Assembly: GCA_964428905.1 (NCBI GenBank)
Contig: CAYSAA010000220.1
Location: 1-14,029 of the forward strand
Source: CAYSAA01 sp964428905
GTDB lineage: Bacteria > Atribacterota > Phoenicimicrobiia > Phoenicimicrobiales > Stramentimicrobiaceae
Direction of reading: 5' to 3'
DNA length: 14,029 bases
Part shown: positions 1 through 7,572 of the stretch, piece by piece
Layout of the letters: each line of letters begins with the position of its first letter
How positions within the stretch are numbered: position 1 is the stretch's first letter
The notes under the pieces: model-generated
Database searches by the model: none
What the model was told of the DNA's origin: nothing
The model's input: only the letters and a program-made list of their open reading frames with translations
Translations under genes and position numbers: made by a program

Positions 1-2
1 AA

Positions 3-191
3 GACGTGCAGAAGGCAGGTTTCATTAACTACGGAAACTATTGCTCTTCCCTAAAAAAGGTTTATGCTATGGCAATATTGGATTTACCTTATACTCAACT
101 TGGTAGTCATGTCAATATACTCATTAGAAACCGACCTGTAGAAGCAGAGGTAGTACCATTACCTTTCTTGGCACCCATTAATAAAAGATAA
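3..191 (+). CDS. gcvT: Aminomethyltransferase (glycine cleavage T protein family), C-terminal fragment, 5' end outside window
   Basis: Only the last 62 or so codons are present; the reading frame is open from base 3 and ends with TAA at 189-191. The visible peptide has the typical GcvT C-terminal barrel pattern: a GNYCSSLKK stretch (family usually GxxSPxLxK), an A-x-A-hydrophobic strand, a G-S-H-V-x-I-x-I-R segment and the ending VEAEVVPLPF, close to the usual R-x-V-x-A-x-V-V-x-x-P-F. T protein moves the methylene carbon from the H-protein aminomethyl-lipoate to tetrahydrofolate. No gcvH or gcvP follows; the next gene is an alanine/glycine symporter, which fits glycine or alanine metabolism. 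Because the catalytic N-terminal part is missing, a GcvT-like paralogue acting on another methylamine or folate substrate is possible. Confidence 0.8.
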   Translation, partial: DVQKAGFINYGNYCSSLKKVYAMAILDLPYTQLGSHVNILIRNRPVEAEVVPLPFLAPINKR

Positions 192-195
192 ATAC

Positions 196-224
196 TTGAT
201 TTTAAGGTTTTTTAGTAGCATAAT
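196..224 (+). promoter_or_regulatory. Putative sigma-A promoter for the symporter-ald unit
   Basis: TTGATT at 196-201 and CATAAT at 219-224 are separated by exactly 17 nt. This is 4/6 and 5/6 agreement with TTGACA/TATAAT, immediately after the gcvT-like stop codon. It would give a leader of about 170 nt before the symporter start. Read-through from upstream is also possible. Confidence 0.45.
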
Positions 225-402
225 AAAAATTAAGCTCGATATTAAAGGAAAGGAGGTTTTTATATTTCATTTTTCAGAGGAGGTGATAACAACCATTCAA
301 TATGTTGTTTAAAATTATAATTGCTTAATCTAACAAAAAAGTTTTGCCTGATTTTTTAGTATAACTAATAATAATAGATAAAAATTAGGAGGTAAAATTA
401 TT

Positions 403-1764
403 ATGACCGCAATTATGAATTTTCTGACTATTGTGGATGATTTTGTCTGGGGTCCTCCCATGCTAATTATCCTGGCTGGTACTGGTCTTTTCTTGACAAT
501 CCGCTTAGGTTTTCCCCAATTTAAGCATTCCGGACACGGCTGGAAATTAATCTTCAGTGGCTTGACCAGAAAAGATATGAGTGATAAAGATGAAGGGGAA
601 ATCACACCATTTCAGGCATTGACGGCTACTCTTGCTGCGACTATCGGTAATGGAAATATTGCCGGTGTAGCTACGGCTATTGCTGCTGGAGGTCCCGGTG
701 CTGTCCTGTGGATGTGGATTATCGCCTTAGTCGGAATGGCAACCAAGCTCACCGAAGCCGCTCTGGGTGTAAAGTATCGAATCAAAGATAAAGACGGGGC
801 TTTAGCCGGTGGTTCCATGTATTTTATCGAAAAAGGATTGGGCCAAAAATGGTTAGGCTGGATATTCGCACTATTTGGAGCCTTAGCTGCCTTTGGCATC
901 GGAGATATGGTGCAAACCAACTCCATGGCTTTGGTCGGAAACAGCGTCTTTGGTATTCCACAGATTGTAACCGGAATTGTCCTCGCAGCCTTAGCTTGGT
1001 TAGTTGTAGTAGGAGGAATCAAAAGGATTGGAGAAGTGACCGAATATCTGGTACCTTTTATGGCTATTTTTTACATTGTTGGTGCTTTGATTGTTATCAT
1101 TTCTCGTATCAATATGGTCCCCTGGGCATTTGGTGAAATTTTTAGAAGTGCCTTTACCGGAAAAGCTGCTATTGGTGGATTTGCCGGAGCAACTGTCGCC
1201 CAGGCCATGCGCTTTGGGGTTGCCCGTGGTATCTTCTCCAATGAAGCCGGTCTCGGCAGTGGAAGTATCGCCAACGCCGTTGCGAGAACAAAGCATCCCG
1301 TAAGACAGGGTTCTATTGCCATGATTGATGTTATGATTGATACCCTGATTATCTGTTCCATGACTGCCCTGGTTATTTTGACGACCAACTCATTAGAAAC
1401 CGGATACACCAGTACCCAATTAACTGCACATGCCTTTGGGACCGTATTGGGAGGTATCGGTGGACCTATAGTAGCTCTTGGCTCCCTATTATTTGGGTTT
1501 TCTACCATTATTACCTGGTGTTACTATGGTCAACAGTGTTCTCGTTTTATTCTTGGTCCTGCAGTGGTTATGCCCTATGCCTGGCTTTTTGTCATTGTTG
1601 CTTTTCTTGGCTCCGTTGTCGAAGTGCCCTTTGTCTGGCTACTTACTGATGCCTTAAACGGTGCCATGGCTATACCAAATTTGATTGGTCTGCTGTTCTT
1701 AAGCGGTGTTATGGCTGAACAGGTCAGGGAATATTTTTCCAATCCTGAAATGTTAAAGATTTAA
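403..1764 (+). CDS. Sodium:alanine/glycine symporter, AGCS family
   Basis: A 453-residue, very hydrophobic integral membrane protein predicted to import alanine and/or glycine with Na+. The diagnostic AGCS core lies near residues 65-125: TPFQALTATLAATIGNGNIAGV, then AAGGPGAVLWMWIIALVGMATKLTEAALGVKYR, which holds the family G-G-P-G-A-x-x-W-M-W signature and the G-M-A-T-K segment. Further family features are FSNEAGLGSGSIANAVARTKHPVRQGSIAMIDVMIDT in the middle and a WCYYG-type motif (ITWCYYGQQ) later. Its length is normal (about 440-490). The usual GTGN is GNGN here, a small deviation near the substrate/Na+ region. The start is supported by AGGAGG at 387-392, 10 nt before ATG. It is followed by alanine dehydrogenase 105 nt downstream, which favours alanine as the substrate. 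The family assignment is firm; the substrate is inferred. Confidence 0.95.
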   Translation: MTAIMNFLTIVDDFVWGPPMLIILAGTGLFLTIRLGFPQFKHSGHGWKLIFSGLTRKDMSDKDEGEITPFQALTATLAATIGNGNIAGVATAIAAGGPGAVLWMWIIALVGMATKLTEAALGVKYRIKDKDGALAGGSMYFIEKGLGQKWLGWIFALFGALAAFGIGDMVQTNSMALVGNSVFGIPQIVTGIVLAALAWLVVVGGIKRIGEVTEYLVPFMAIFYIVGALIVIISRINMVPWAFGEIFRSAFTGKAAIGGFAGATVAQAMRFGVARGIFSNEAGLGSGSIANAVARTKHPVRQGSIAMIDVMIDTLIICSMTALVILTTNSLETGYTSTQLTAHAFGTVLGGIGGPIVALGSLLFGFSTIITWCYYGQQCSRFILGPAVVMPYAWLFVIVAFLGSVVEVPFVWLLTDALNGAMAIPNLIGLLFLSGVMAEQVREYFSNPEMLKI

Positions 1765-1785
1765 TTTTTTTATTTTCAATTTGAG

Positions 1786-1840
1786 GGTATAGGGTTAGGG
1801 AATATATATCATTTATTATCATATACCCTTACCCTATGCC
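1786..1840 (+). repeat. Long imperfect hairpin in the symporter-ald gap
   Basis: Arms 1786-1800 (GGTATAGGGTTAGGG) and 1826-1840 (CCCTTACCCTATGCC) pair over 15 positions with one G-U wobble and one U-U mismatch, around a 25-nt AT-rich loop. Only a short run of four T follows (1844-1847), so it is a poor terminator; the ald ribosome binding site begins 12 nt after the stem. It may attenuate or stabilise the mRNA between the two genes, or be a dispersed palindromic repeat. Confidence 0.6.
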
Positions 1841-1869
1841 ATTCTTTTATAAGGAGGAATATATATCTC

Positions 1870-2982
1870 ATGATAATTGGTGTACCTAAAGAGATTAAAA
1901 ATAATGAAAACCGAGTTGCCATTACGCCAGCGGGCGTCAAAGCATTTACTCAGGCAGGCCATCAGGTATTTGTTCAGAAATCAGCTGGCTCAGGAAGCGG
2001 AATATCAGACCAAGAATACAGCGCTGCCGGTGCCTCTATTCAGGACAATCCCGAAGAAATATTTCAAAAAGCAGAAATGATTATGAAGGTCAAAGAACCG
2101 ATGCCTGTTGAGTATCCAATGATCAAGGCCGGACAAATAGTATTTACCTATTTTCATTTTGCTGCATCACGGGAATTAACGCAAGGCATGCTGGATAGGA
2201 ATAGTGTCTGTATTGCTTATGAAACAGTGGAAACCGCAGATAGAAATTTACCACTGTTGGCTCCCATGAGTGAGGTAGCCGGGAAAATGGCCGGACATGT
2301 AGCAGCTTACTTTTTAGCCCTTCCCTACGGCGGAAAAGGTGTTTTAATGGGAGGCGTTCCCGGTGTTAAACCGGCCAAGGTGCTGGTCATTGGTGGCGGA
2401 ACAGTCGGAACCAATGCAGCCAAAGTTGCAGCAGGCATCGGTGCTAATGTTACCATTTTTGATATTAGTTTAAACCGTCTAAAATACCTTGACGATATCA
2501 TGCCCAAAAATGTGAATTTCCTCGTTTCCAATCAGCATAATATTGAGCAGGAAATTCAAGATGCAGATGCGGTGATCGGTGCGGTTCTGATTCCTGGAGC
2601 AGCAGCGCCCAAATTAGTCACAGAAGAAATGGTTAAAACCATGCAACCTAACTCAGTCATTGTAGATGTAGCAATCGATCAGGGTGGATGCATCCAGACC
2701 AGTAAACCAACCTCTCACAGTGAGCCAACCTACAAACTCCACGGGGTACTCCATTATTGCGTAACCAATATGCCAGGTGCCTTTGCCAGAACGTCTACCT
2801 TTGCCTTAACCAATGCCACTTTACCTTATGCTCTGGAAATTGCTAATAAAGGCTATAAAAAGGCACTTATCAGCAACCCGGCTTTAGCCAAGGGACTTAA
2901 TATTTTAGATGGTAAGATTACCTACAAACCGGTGGCAGACAACTTTGGGTTTCCTTATTATCCAATTGAGGAATTGTATTAA
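1870..2982 (+). CDS. ald: Alanine dehydrogenase (NAD+)
   Basis: Interconverts L-alanine + NAD+ + water with pyruvate + NH4+ + NADH in the cytoplasm, letting the cell use alanine as a carbon, nitrogen and electron source. The protein has 370 residues, the usual Ald size. It starts with MIIGVPKEIKNNENRVAITP. The conserved residues fall at the same numbers as in characterised Ald proteins: R15 and K75 (substrate), H96 in YFHFA and D270 in VDVAIDQGG (catalysis). The nucleotide-binding loop is VLVIGGGTVGTNAA near residues 171-184, with D198 in IFD as expected for NAD+ preference. The start is fixed by this alignment and by AGGAGG at 1852-1857, 12 nt upstream of ATG. It lies directly downstream of the AGCS symporter, so uptake and deamination are probably co-expressed. 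Nothing is missing or broken. Confidence 0.97.
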   Translation: MIIGVPKEIKNNENRVAITPAGVKAFTQAGHQVFVQKSAGSGSGISDQEYSAAGASIQDNPEEIFQKAEMIMKVKEPMPVEYPMIKAGQIVFTYFHFAASRELTQGMLDRNSVCIAYETVETADRNLPLLAPMSEVAGKMAGHVAAYFLALPYGGKGVLMGGVPGVKPAKVLVIGGGTVGTNAAKVAAGIGANVTIFDISLNRLKYLDDIMPKNVNFLVSNQHNIEQEIQDADAVIGAVLIPGAAAPKLVTEEMVKTMQPNSVIVDVAIDQGGCIQTSKPTSHSEPTYKLHGVLHYCVTNMPGAFARTSTFALTNATLPYALEIANKGYKKALISNPALAKGLNILDGKITYKPVADNFGFPYYPIEELY

Positions 2983-3023
2983 TGATTAGTTAATTTTTGA
3001 TTTATTTTTTTCTATTGTAAGCA

Positions 3024-3078
3024 AAAATAAAAGAAAGCCTTTGCCTTTTAAATGTGGTAAGAGGCTTTCTTTTATTTT
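3024..3078. terminator. Bidirectional intrinsic terminator between ald and groEL
   Basis: Perfect 17-bp inverted repeat: AAAATAAAAGAAAGCCT at 3024-3040 and its complement at 3062-3078, with a 21-nt loop. The A-rich outer part of one arm supplies the U-tract for the opposite strand, so it can end both the plus-strand ald transcript and the minus-strand groEL transcript. The two genes converge here. Confidence 0.85.
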
Positions 3079-3089
3079 ATATACTCTTT

Positions 3090-3114
3090 ACAGATTAACG
3101 TAAAACTAATCTGT
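3090..3114. repeat. Second small hairpin just after the groEL stop
   Basis: Perfect 8-bp inverted repeat, ACAGATTA (3090-3097) and TAATCTGT (3107-3114), with a 9-nt loop, 9 nt past the end of groEL. There is no clear T-tract. It may protect the groEL 3' end from exonucleases or back up the main terminator. Confidence 0.55.
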
Positions 3115-3122
3115 TCTTTAAT

Positions 3123-4763
3123 TTAGTACATTCCGCCTGGCATTCCTCCGGGCATTCCTCCGCCGCCGGGCATCGCAGGTAATTCCTTCTTCTCTTCCGG
3201 CTTATCAGCAACCAGGCATTCAGTGGTTAGAACCATTCCGGCAATACTGGCAGCATTCTGGAGGGCAGAACGGGTTACTTTGGTCGGATCAACAATGCCT
3301 TTTTTAATCATATCCACAAACTCACCTACTTCGGCATCAAAACCAATTCCTTTTTCCTTACCCCTCATTTTCTCCACAATCACAGAGCCTTCGAAACCGG
3401 CATTCTGTGCTATTTGTTTGGTCGGCTCTTCCAATGCTTTACGAATAATATTGACACTGATCTGTTCGTCACCTTCCAGCTTGTACTTTTCTAAAGCTGA
3501 AATAACGTTAATAAGTACAGTTCCACCACCGGCAACAATGCCTTCTTCAACTGCTGCTTTGGTTGCAGAAAGTGCATCTTCTACCCTGTGTTTCTTTTCT
3601 TTTAGCTCAGTTTCTGTAGCCGCACCCACGTTAATTACTGCCACGCCACCGACTAACTTGCCCAATCTTTCCTGTAATTTTTCTTTATCATAATCTGAGG
3701 TGCTATCTTCAATTTGTGTTCTTATCTGAGCTTCTCTCTTTTTAATTTCCTTAACATCACCCTTGCCACCAACAATGATAGTTTCCTCTTTATTTACTTT
3801 TACCTGATGCGCGGTTCCCAGCATAGTAACATCGGCGTTCTCTAATTTTAAGCCAACTTCTTCTGAAATAACCTGGCCACCGGTTACTGCAGCAATATCA
3901 GCCAGCATTTCTTTCCTTCTATCACCAAAGCCGGGTGCCTTAACGGCAACACAATTTAAGGTGCCTCTGATTTTATTGACGACTAAAGTTGCCAAAGCTT
4001 CGCCTTCAATATCCTCTGCAATAATAAATAAAGGTTTGCCCATTTGAGCTACTTTTTCTAAAATGGGAAGCAAGCCTTTCATATTACTGATTTTAGTATC
4101 TGTAATTAAAATCAGGGGGTCATCCAGCAAGGCTTCCATTCTTTCGGCATCGGTAACCATATATGGAGATATATAACCTTTGTCAAATTGCATTCCTTCA
4201 ACAACATCCAAGGTAGTACCCATAGTTTTGGATTCTTCAACCGTAATCACACCATCTTTGCCTACTTTTTCCATGGCATCTGCAATAATATTACCAATTT
4301 CTCGATCAGCAGCCGAAATTGAAGCAACATTGGCTATGGATTCTTTATCTTTTATTTCTATACTTAATTTTTTAATTTCTTCCACAGCTTTTTCAACGGC
4401 CTTTTGAATCCCTTTTCTGAGCATCATGGGATTTGCACCTGCTGCCACATTTCTTAAACCTTCATGTAGTATTTCCTGAGCCAGTACTGTAGCAGTTGTT
4501 GTTCCGTCTCCGGCAATATCGTTTGTTTTAGTAGCCACTTCTTTTACAAATTGTGCTCCCATATTTTCGAACGGGTCCTCTACTTCAATTTCCCTGGCAA
4601 TCGTTACACCATCATTGGTTATGGTAGGAGAACCATATTTCTTTTCCAATACAACATTTCTACCTTTAGGACCTAAGGTTATTTTAACACTATTAGCTAA
4701 CTTATCGGCACCTCTCTTTAGTGCATTTCTAGCGTCTTCATCAAACAGAAATTGCTTTGCCAT
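3123..4763 (-). CDS. groL: Chaperonin GroEL (Hsp60, 60 kDa subunit)
   Basis: A 546-residue ATP-driven folding chaperonin that forms double heptameric rings with GroES as the lid, in the cytoplasm. It begins MAKQFLFDEDARNALKRG. The ATP site shows TLGPKGRNV at 29-37, TNDGVTIA near 49-56 and GDGTTT at 85-90. The HRVEDALSATKAAVEEGIVAGGG stretch carries the aspartate equivalent to the ATPase Asp398 of E. coli. The flexible C-terminus is a GGGGMPGGMPGGMY tail. An in-frame ATG six codons earlier (4781) is rejected because it overlaps the ribosome binding site AGGAGG; the chosen ATG sits at normal spacing behind it. It is second in the groES-groEL operon, 70 nt after groES, under CIRCE/HrcA control. 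Length and motifs are normal. Confidence 0.98.
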   Translation of the reverse strand: MAKQFLFDEDARNALKRGADKLANSVKITLGPKGRNVVLEKKYGSPTITNDGVTIAREIEVEDPFENMGAQFVKEVATKTNDIAGDGTTTATVLAQEILHEGLRNVAAGANPMMLRKGIQKAVEKAVEEIKKLSIEIKDKESIANVASISAADREIGNIIADAMEKVGKDGVITVEESKTMGTTLDVVEGMQFDKGYISPYMVTDAERMEALLDDPLILITDTKISNMKGLLPILEKVAQMGKPLFIIAEDIEGEALATLVVNKIRGTLNCVAVKAPGFGDRRKEMLADIAAVTGGQVISEEVGLKLENADVTMLGTAHQVKVNKEETIIVGGKGDVKEIKKREAQIRTQIEDSTSDYDKEKLQERLGKLVGGVAVINVGAATETELKEKKHRVEDALSATKAAVEEGIVAGGGTVLINVISALEKYKLEGDEQISVNIIRKALEEPTKQIAQNAGFEGSVIVEKMRGKEKGIGFDAEVGEFVDMIKKGIVDPTKVTRSALQNAASIAGMVLTTECLVADKPEEKKELPAMPGGGGMPGGMPGGMY

Positions 4764-4833
4764 AATTCTTTTCCTCCTCATTATTTAGAATTAATTAGAA
4801 TTGCTTTTTAAAATTATAAAAATTATCAATTTA

Positions 4834-5136
4834 CTACTTTAAAATAGCCAGGATATCTTTCTCGCTTAGAAGAAGATAATCTTCGTCATCCTCATCTTTT
4901 AAATCAGTCCCAGAATATTTTGCATAAACTACCTTGTCACCCTTTTTAAACTGCATTGGAAATGTTTTGCCCTCATCATTAGTTCGACCAGTTCCAACTG
5001 CCAATACTTCACCGACTTGCGGTTTTTCCTTTGATACCGTATCTGGTAATACGATACCGCCTTTAGTTTTTTCTTCTTCCACAATTGGTTTTACCAATAA
5101 GCGGTCACCTAAAGGTTTAATTTTTTTAATGTCCAT
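4834..5136 (-). CDS. groES: Co-chaperonin GroES (Hsp10)
   Basis: A 100-residue subunit of the heptameric GroES lid, which closes the GroEL cavity. The family opening IKPLGDRLLVKP is at 6-17. The mobile-loop region is EEKTKGGIVLPDT (about 21-33), containing the I-V-L triplet that docks on GroEL. VGEVLAVGTG and the GDKVVYAKYSGT strand follow. An in-frame TTG two codons upstream (5142) is only 1 nt from the AGGAGG at 5144-5149, whereas ATG at 5136 is spaced 7 nt from it, so ATG was chosen. It is the first gene of the heat-shock operon. Confidence 0.97.
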   Translation of the reverse strand: MDIKKIKPLGDRLLVKPIVEEEKTKGGIVLPDTVSKEKPQVGEVLAVGTGRTNDEGKTFPMQFKKGDKVVYAKYSGTDLKDEDDEDYLLLSEKDILAILK

Positions 5137-5170
5137 ATTCAATCCTCCTTAAATGGTTATTTGAACTGAT

Positions 5171-5197
5171 TTAGCACTCTCAGTATGAGAGTGCTAA
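5171..5197. promoter_or_regulatory. CIRCE operator (HrcA binding site)
   Basis: Exact match to the CIRCE consensus: TTAGCACTC at 5171-5179, a 9-nt spacer, and GAGTGCTAA at 5189-5197. It lies between the groES promoter and the groES ribosome binding site, the usual place for repression by HrcA. hrcA itself is not in the window. Confidence 0.97.
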
Positions 5198-5210
5198 ATA
5201 CCTCTACTAT

Positions 5211-5238
5211 ATTATATAATGTCTTATCTTTTTGCAAA
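5211..5238 (-). promoter_or_regulatory. Vegetative promoter of groES-groEL
   Basis: Read on the minus strand, a consensus -10 TATAAT occupies 5216-5211 and a -35-like TTTGCA lies at 5238-5233, with 16 nt between. Transcription would start just upstream of CIRCE, so the operator would be in the first bases of the transcript. Confidence 0.75.
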
Positions 5239-5338
5239 TCCTGTTTTAAGCCTTTTTAAGCCATATTATGCTATTTATCTTCTATATTGCAATATATAAT
5301 AAAATATATCCTATTTTATCGCTTTTACCGATTTTATA

Positions 5339-6340
5339 TTATTCTGTGAATACATCTAAATAAAAAGAATCGGTCATACCATTTATTAATTTAAAATAAC
5401 CAGCAGCAGCAATCATGCCTGCATTATCAGTACACAGCTCTTTGGGTGGAAAATAAACATGAATTTTATTTTTACGGCCAGCTGCTAAAAATGCTTTTCG
5501 TAAGCATTCATTTGCCGCAACTCCTCCACCTATAACAATTGTATCAATATTGTGTCTATGAGCAGCAGAAAATGTTTTATGTACCAGAGTTTCTATCACT
5601 GCCTGTTGGAAAGAGGCACAAATATCTGCTAATTCCAATGGCTGTTTTGTTCTCATTTTTTCTTTTGCATAATAAATCACTGCTGTCTTCAGGCCACTAA
5701 AACTGAAATCAAGGTCAGTTGACCTCATTAACGGACGTGGAAAATGAATGGCGTCTTTTCCCCCTGTTGAGGCCATTTTTTCAATAATTGGCCCCCCTGG
5801 ATATCCTAAACCAAAATATCTTGCTATTTTATCAAACGCCTCGCCAGCTGCATCATCTCTCGTAATTCCCAGTTCTTGATATTGACCCATTTTTTGCACC
5901 AGGAAAAGAGAGGTATGCCCACCGGAAACAATGAGTGATATAAATGGTGTTTTGATTTCCTTATGGTTTAAGAAATTCGCATAGATATGGCCCTCAATAT
6001 GATTTACCCCAATGAGTGGTTTATTCAAAGCAAAAGCAATTGCCTTGGCAAATGACAATCCAACCAACAAGGATCCTTTAAGACCAGGCCCATTCACAAC
6101 GGCAATTCCATCAATATCTTCCAGGCCAACTCCTGCCTTTTTCAAGGCTTCTTGGCAGGTAATAAAAATATAGTCCATATGCTGTCTTGAGGCAATTTCA
6201 GGAACAACACCTCCATATTCCTGGTGTATTTCCATTTGAGAGGCTACAATATTGGATAGTATCTGTCTTCCATTTTTTACCATAGCTACAGATGTTTCAT
6301 CACAAGAAGTTTCAATCCCTAAAATTATTTTCTCTTTCAC
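5339..6340 (-). CDS. tsaD: tRNA N6-adenosine threonylcarbamoyltransferase TsaD
   Basis: Catalytic subunit for t6A37 formation in ANN-decoding tRNAs: it transfers the threonylcarbamoyl group from threonylcarbamoyl-AMP to A37, working with TsaB and TsaE. It is a 333-residue ASKHA-fold protein (usual length about 335-345). Visible motifs are ILGIETSCDETSVA at 6-19, VPEIASRQH at 46-54, the metal-binding NHIEGH with H114 and H118, VSGGHTSL, DDAAGEAFDKIAR, GGGVAANECLR and the C-terminal LCTDNAGMIA with the third metal ligand Asp. The start codon is GTG at 6340, inside the end of tsaB (29-nt overlap). No later start would keep the N-terminal strand, and the ribosome binding site is weak, so translational coupling to tsaB is likely. 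TsaC/Sua5 is not in the window. Confidence 0.96.
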   Translation of the reverse strand: MKEKIILGIETSCDETSVAMVKNGRQILSNIVASQMEIHQEYGGVVPEIASRQHMDYIFITCQEALKKAGVGLEDIDGIAVVNGPGLKGSLLVGLSFAKAIAFALNKPLIGVNHIEGHIYANFLNHKEIKTPFISLIVSGGHTSLFLVQKMGQYQELGITRDDAAGEAFDKIARYFGLGYPGGPIIEKMASTGGKDAIHFPRPLMRSTDLDFSFSGLKTAVIYYAKEKMRTKQPLELADICASFQQAVIETLVHKTFSAAHRHNIDTIVIGGGVAANECLRKAFLAAGRKNKIHVYFPPKELCTDNAGMIAAAGYFKLINGMTDSFYLDVFTE

Positions 6341-7076
6341 TCTGTTTTAGATATCCTTCTTTAACCCCTACCCGTACTTTTCTTTTTATTTCAGCAGTTG
6401 ATCTGCGAATATAAAAAGGAGATAAGGTTAATACATTATCATTCTGTTTCTGATAAATTTTCTTTTCTCCAATCAAGGCAATAGTAATAGCACCAGGGGG
6501 TTCTTGTTCTTTAAACATAAAATGAATGTTTTTTGAGCCATTACTTCTTTGTTCATTTTCCATAATTTCCATTAAGTCATAACCAAAAATATAAATCGGT
6601 TGATTTAGTAGAAATAAGTTTTTCTTAATGGTAAACCAATCTTGGCACTGGTATGGTACTATTCTAAGCAGATTATTACCGTTTGTTTTCCTTCGGTATA
6701 AAGTAAAATAATATTCCCCTTTACGAGCTTTTACCATAGGACATAAAATACCCGGGAGTGTCTTCCAGTTTGATGCATAAGATTCGAGAGTATTGACACC
6801 GATGACGGGTATTGATAAAGCAAAAACTAATCCTTTAGCGGTAGCTAAACCAATCCTTAATCCAGTAAAAGAACCAGGTCCTATCGAAACAGCAATCCCT
6901 TCCAACTTATCAAAACCCCAACTGGCAATATTGAGAATATCTTTTAGGGCCGGAATAATCAGAGCAGAATGTGTTAATCCTGCTTTTTGTATTTTGTAAT
7001 CTACCACCATTTTCCCGTTCTCAACCAGCGCTAAATTTAGAATATCTGTTGCTGTATCAATCCCCAAAATTACCAA
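6312..7076 (-). CDS. tsaB: t6A biosynthesis scaffold protein TsaB
   Basis: A 254-residue inactive paralogue of TsaD that dimerises with it and is required for t6A synthesis. The N-terminal strand is VILGIDTATDILNLALV, followed by the hallmark IGPGSFTGLRIGLATAKGLVFAL near 67-90. The C-terminal part is more divergent, as is normal for TsaB. The start codon is TTG at 7076, preceded by AAGGAG at 7092-7087 (10-nt spacing); no ATG fits the family N-terminus. The gene overlaps the end of tsaE by 20 nt and the start of tsaD by 29 nt. The compact tsaE-tsaB-tsaD arrangement supports the assignment. Confidence 0.93.
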   Translation of the reverse strand: MVILGIDTATDILNLALVENGKMVVDYKIQKAGLTHSALIIPALKDILNIASWGFDKLEGIAVSIGPGSFTGLRIGLATAKGLVFALSIPVIGVNTLESYASNWKTLPGILCPMVKARKGEYYFTLYRRKTNGNNLLRIVPYQCQDWFTIKKNLFLLNQPIYIFGYDLMEIMENEQRSNGSKNIHFMFKEQEPPGAITIALIGEKKIYQKQNDNVLTLSPFYIRRSTAEIKRKVRVGVKEGYLKQSERENNFRD

Positions 7077-7572
7077 TACGCTTTAACTCCTTCACTATAT
7101 TTTGATACCTGTTGCCAATGGGCTTAAATATAATCTTTCTTATCAGATAATGTTCATCACTCATAATAATTTTGATTAACAGCATGCTATCCGGTAGGAA
7201 ATATTTTATCTTCTCAGCCCATTCTATTAAGGTGATACCATCACTATAAAAATATTCTTCATAACCAAGATCTTCAAATTCTTCGGCTCTGGTAAGACGG
7301 TATAAATCAAAATGGTAAATGGGTTTATCACCATGATATTCTTTAATAAGTGTAAAAGAAGGGCTTGAGACACGTGCTTTACTGTTCAATCCCGATGCAA
7401 TGCCTTGAATCAGACATGTTTTTCCGGCACCGAGCTCACCGTTTAAAGCAACCAAATCGCCTTCTTGGAGAAGCCCACCCAATTTTTTACCTATATTCCT
7501 GGTTTCCTTTGGGCTTTGACTGGTGTAAGTAAATCTATTGTTATTGCTACGATTATTATTCTTGTCAGCCAT
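7057..7572 (-). CDS. tsaE: t6A biosynthesis ATPase TsaE
   Basis: Small P-loop ATPase that binds the TsaB-TsaD heterodimer and drives its turnover. With the ATG at 7572 it has 171 residues. The Walker A motif GELGAGKT is at 45-52, and SSPSFTLIKEY, the family YHFDLYRL segment and ITLIEWAEKI follow. The N-terminus is Asn-rich (NNNRSNNN) and poorly conserved, so it looks dispensable. The start is uncertain: ATG at 7572 overlaps the alr stop codon, while GTG at 7587 would add five residues; neither has a convincing ribosome binding site, so re-initiation after alr is likely. Length is slightly above the usual 150-160. Confidence 0.92.
   Translation of the reverse strand: MADKNNNRSNNNRFTYTSQSPKETRNIGKKLGGLLQEGDLVALNGELGAGKTCLIQGIASGLNSKARVSSPSFTLIKEYHGDKPIYHFDLYRLTRAEEFEDLGYEEYFYSDGITLIEWAEKIKYFLPDSMLLIKIIMSDEHYLIRKIIFKPIGNRYQNIVKELKRIGNFGD

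Noticed and set aside
283..327. Short leader ORFs before the symporter (GTG at 283, ATG at 302)
   Set aside because: They are under 10 codons; the GTG overlaps AGGAGG itself and the ATG is 18 nt from it, so neither is well placed for initiation.
192..402. Possible glycine riboswitch between gcvT-like gene and the symporter
   Set aside because: The location is attractive, but the conserved glycine aptamer core could not be recognised in the 211-nt gap.
612..1508. Several ORFs of 95-145 codons on both strands inside the symporter gene
   Set aside because: They are antisense or out-of-frame shadows of a clear AGCS protein.
3223..4407. Plus-strand ORFs of 156 and 75 codons across groEL
   Set aside because: Antisense shadows of groEL with Ser/Thr/Pro-rich, family-less translations.
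5140..5142. TTG start for groES
   Set aside because: Only 1 nt from the AGGAGG; the ATG at 5136 has ideal spacing.
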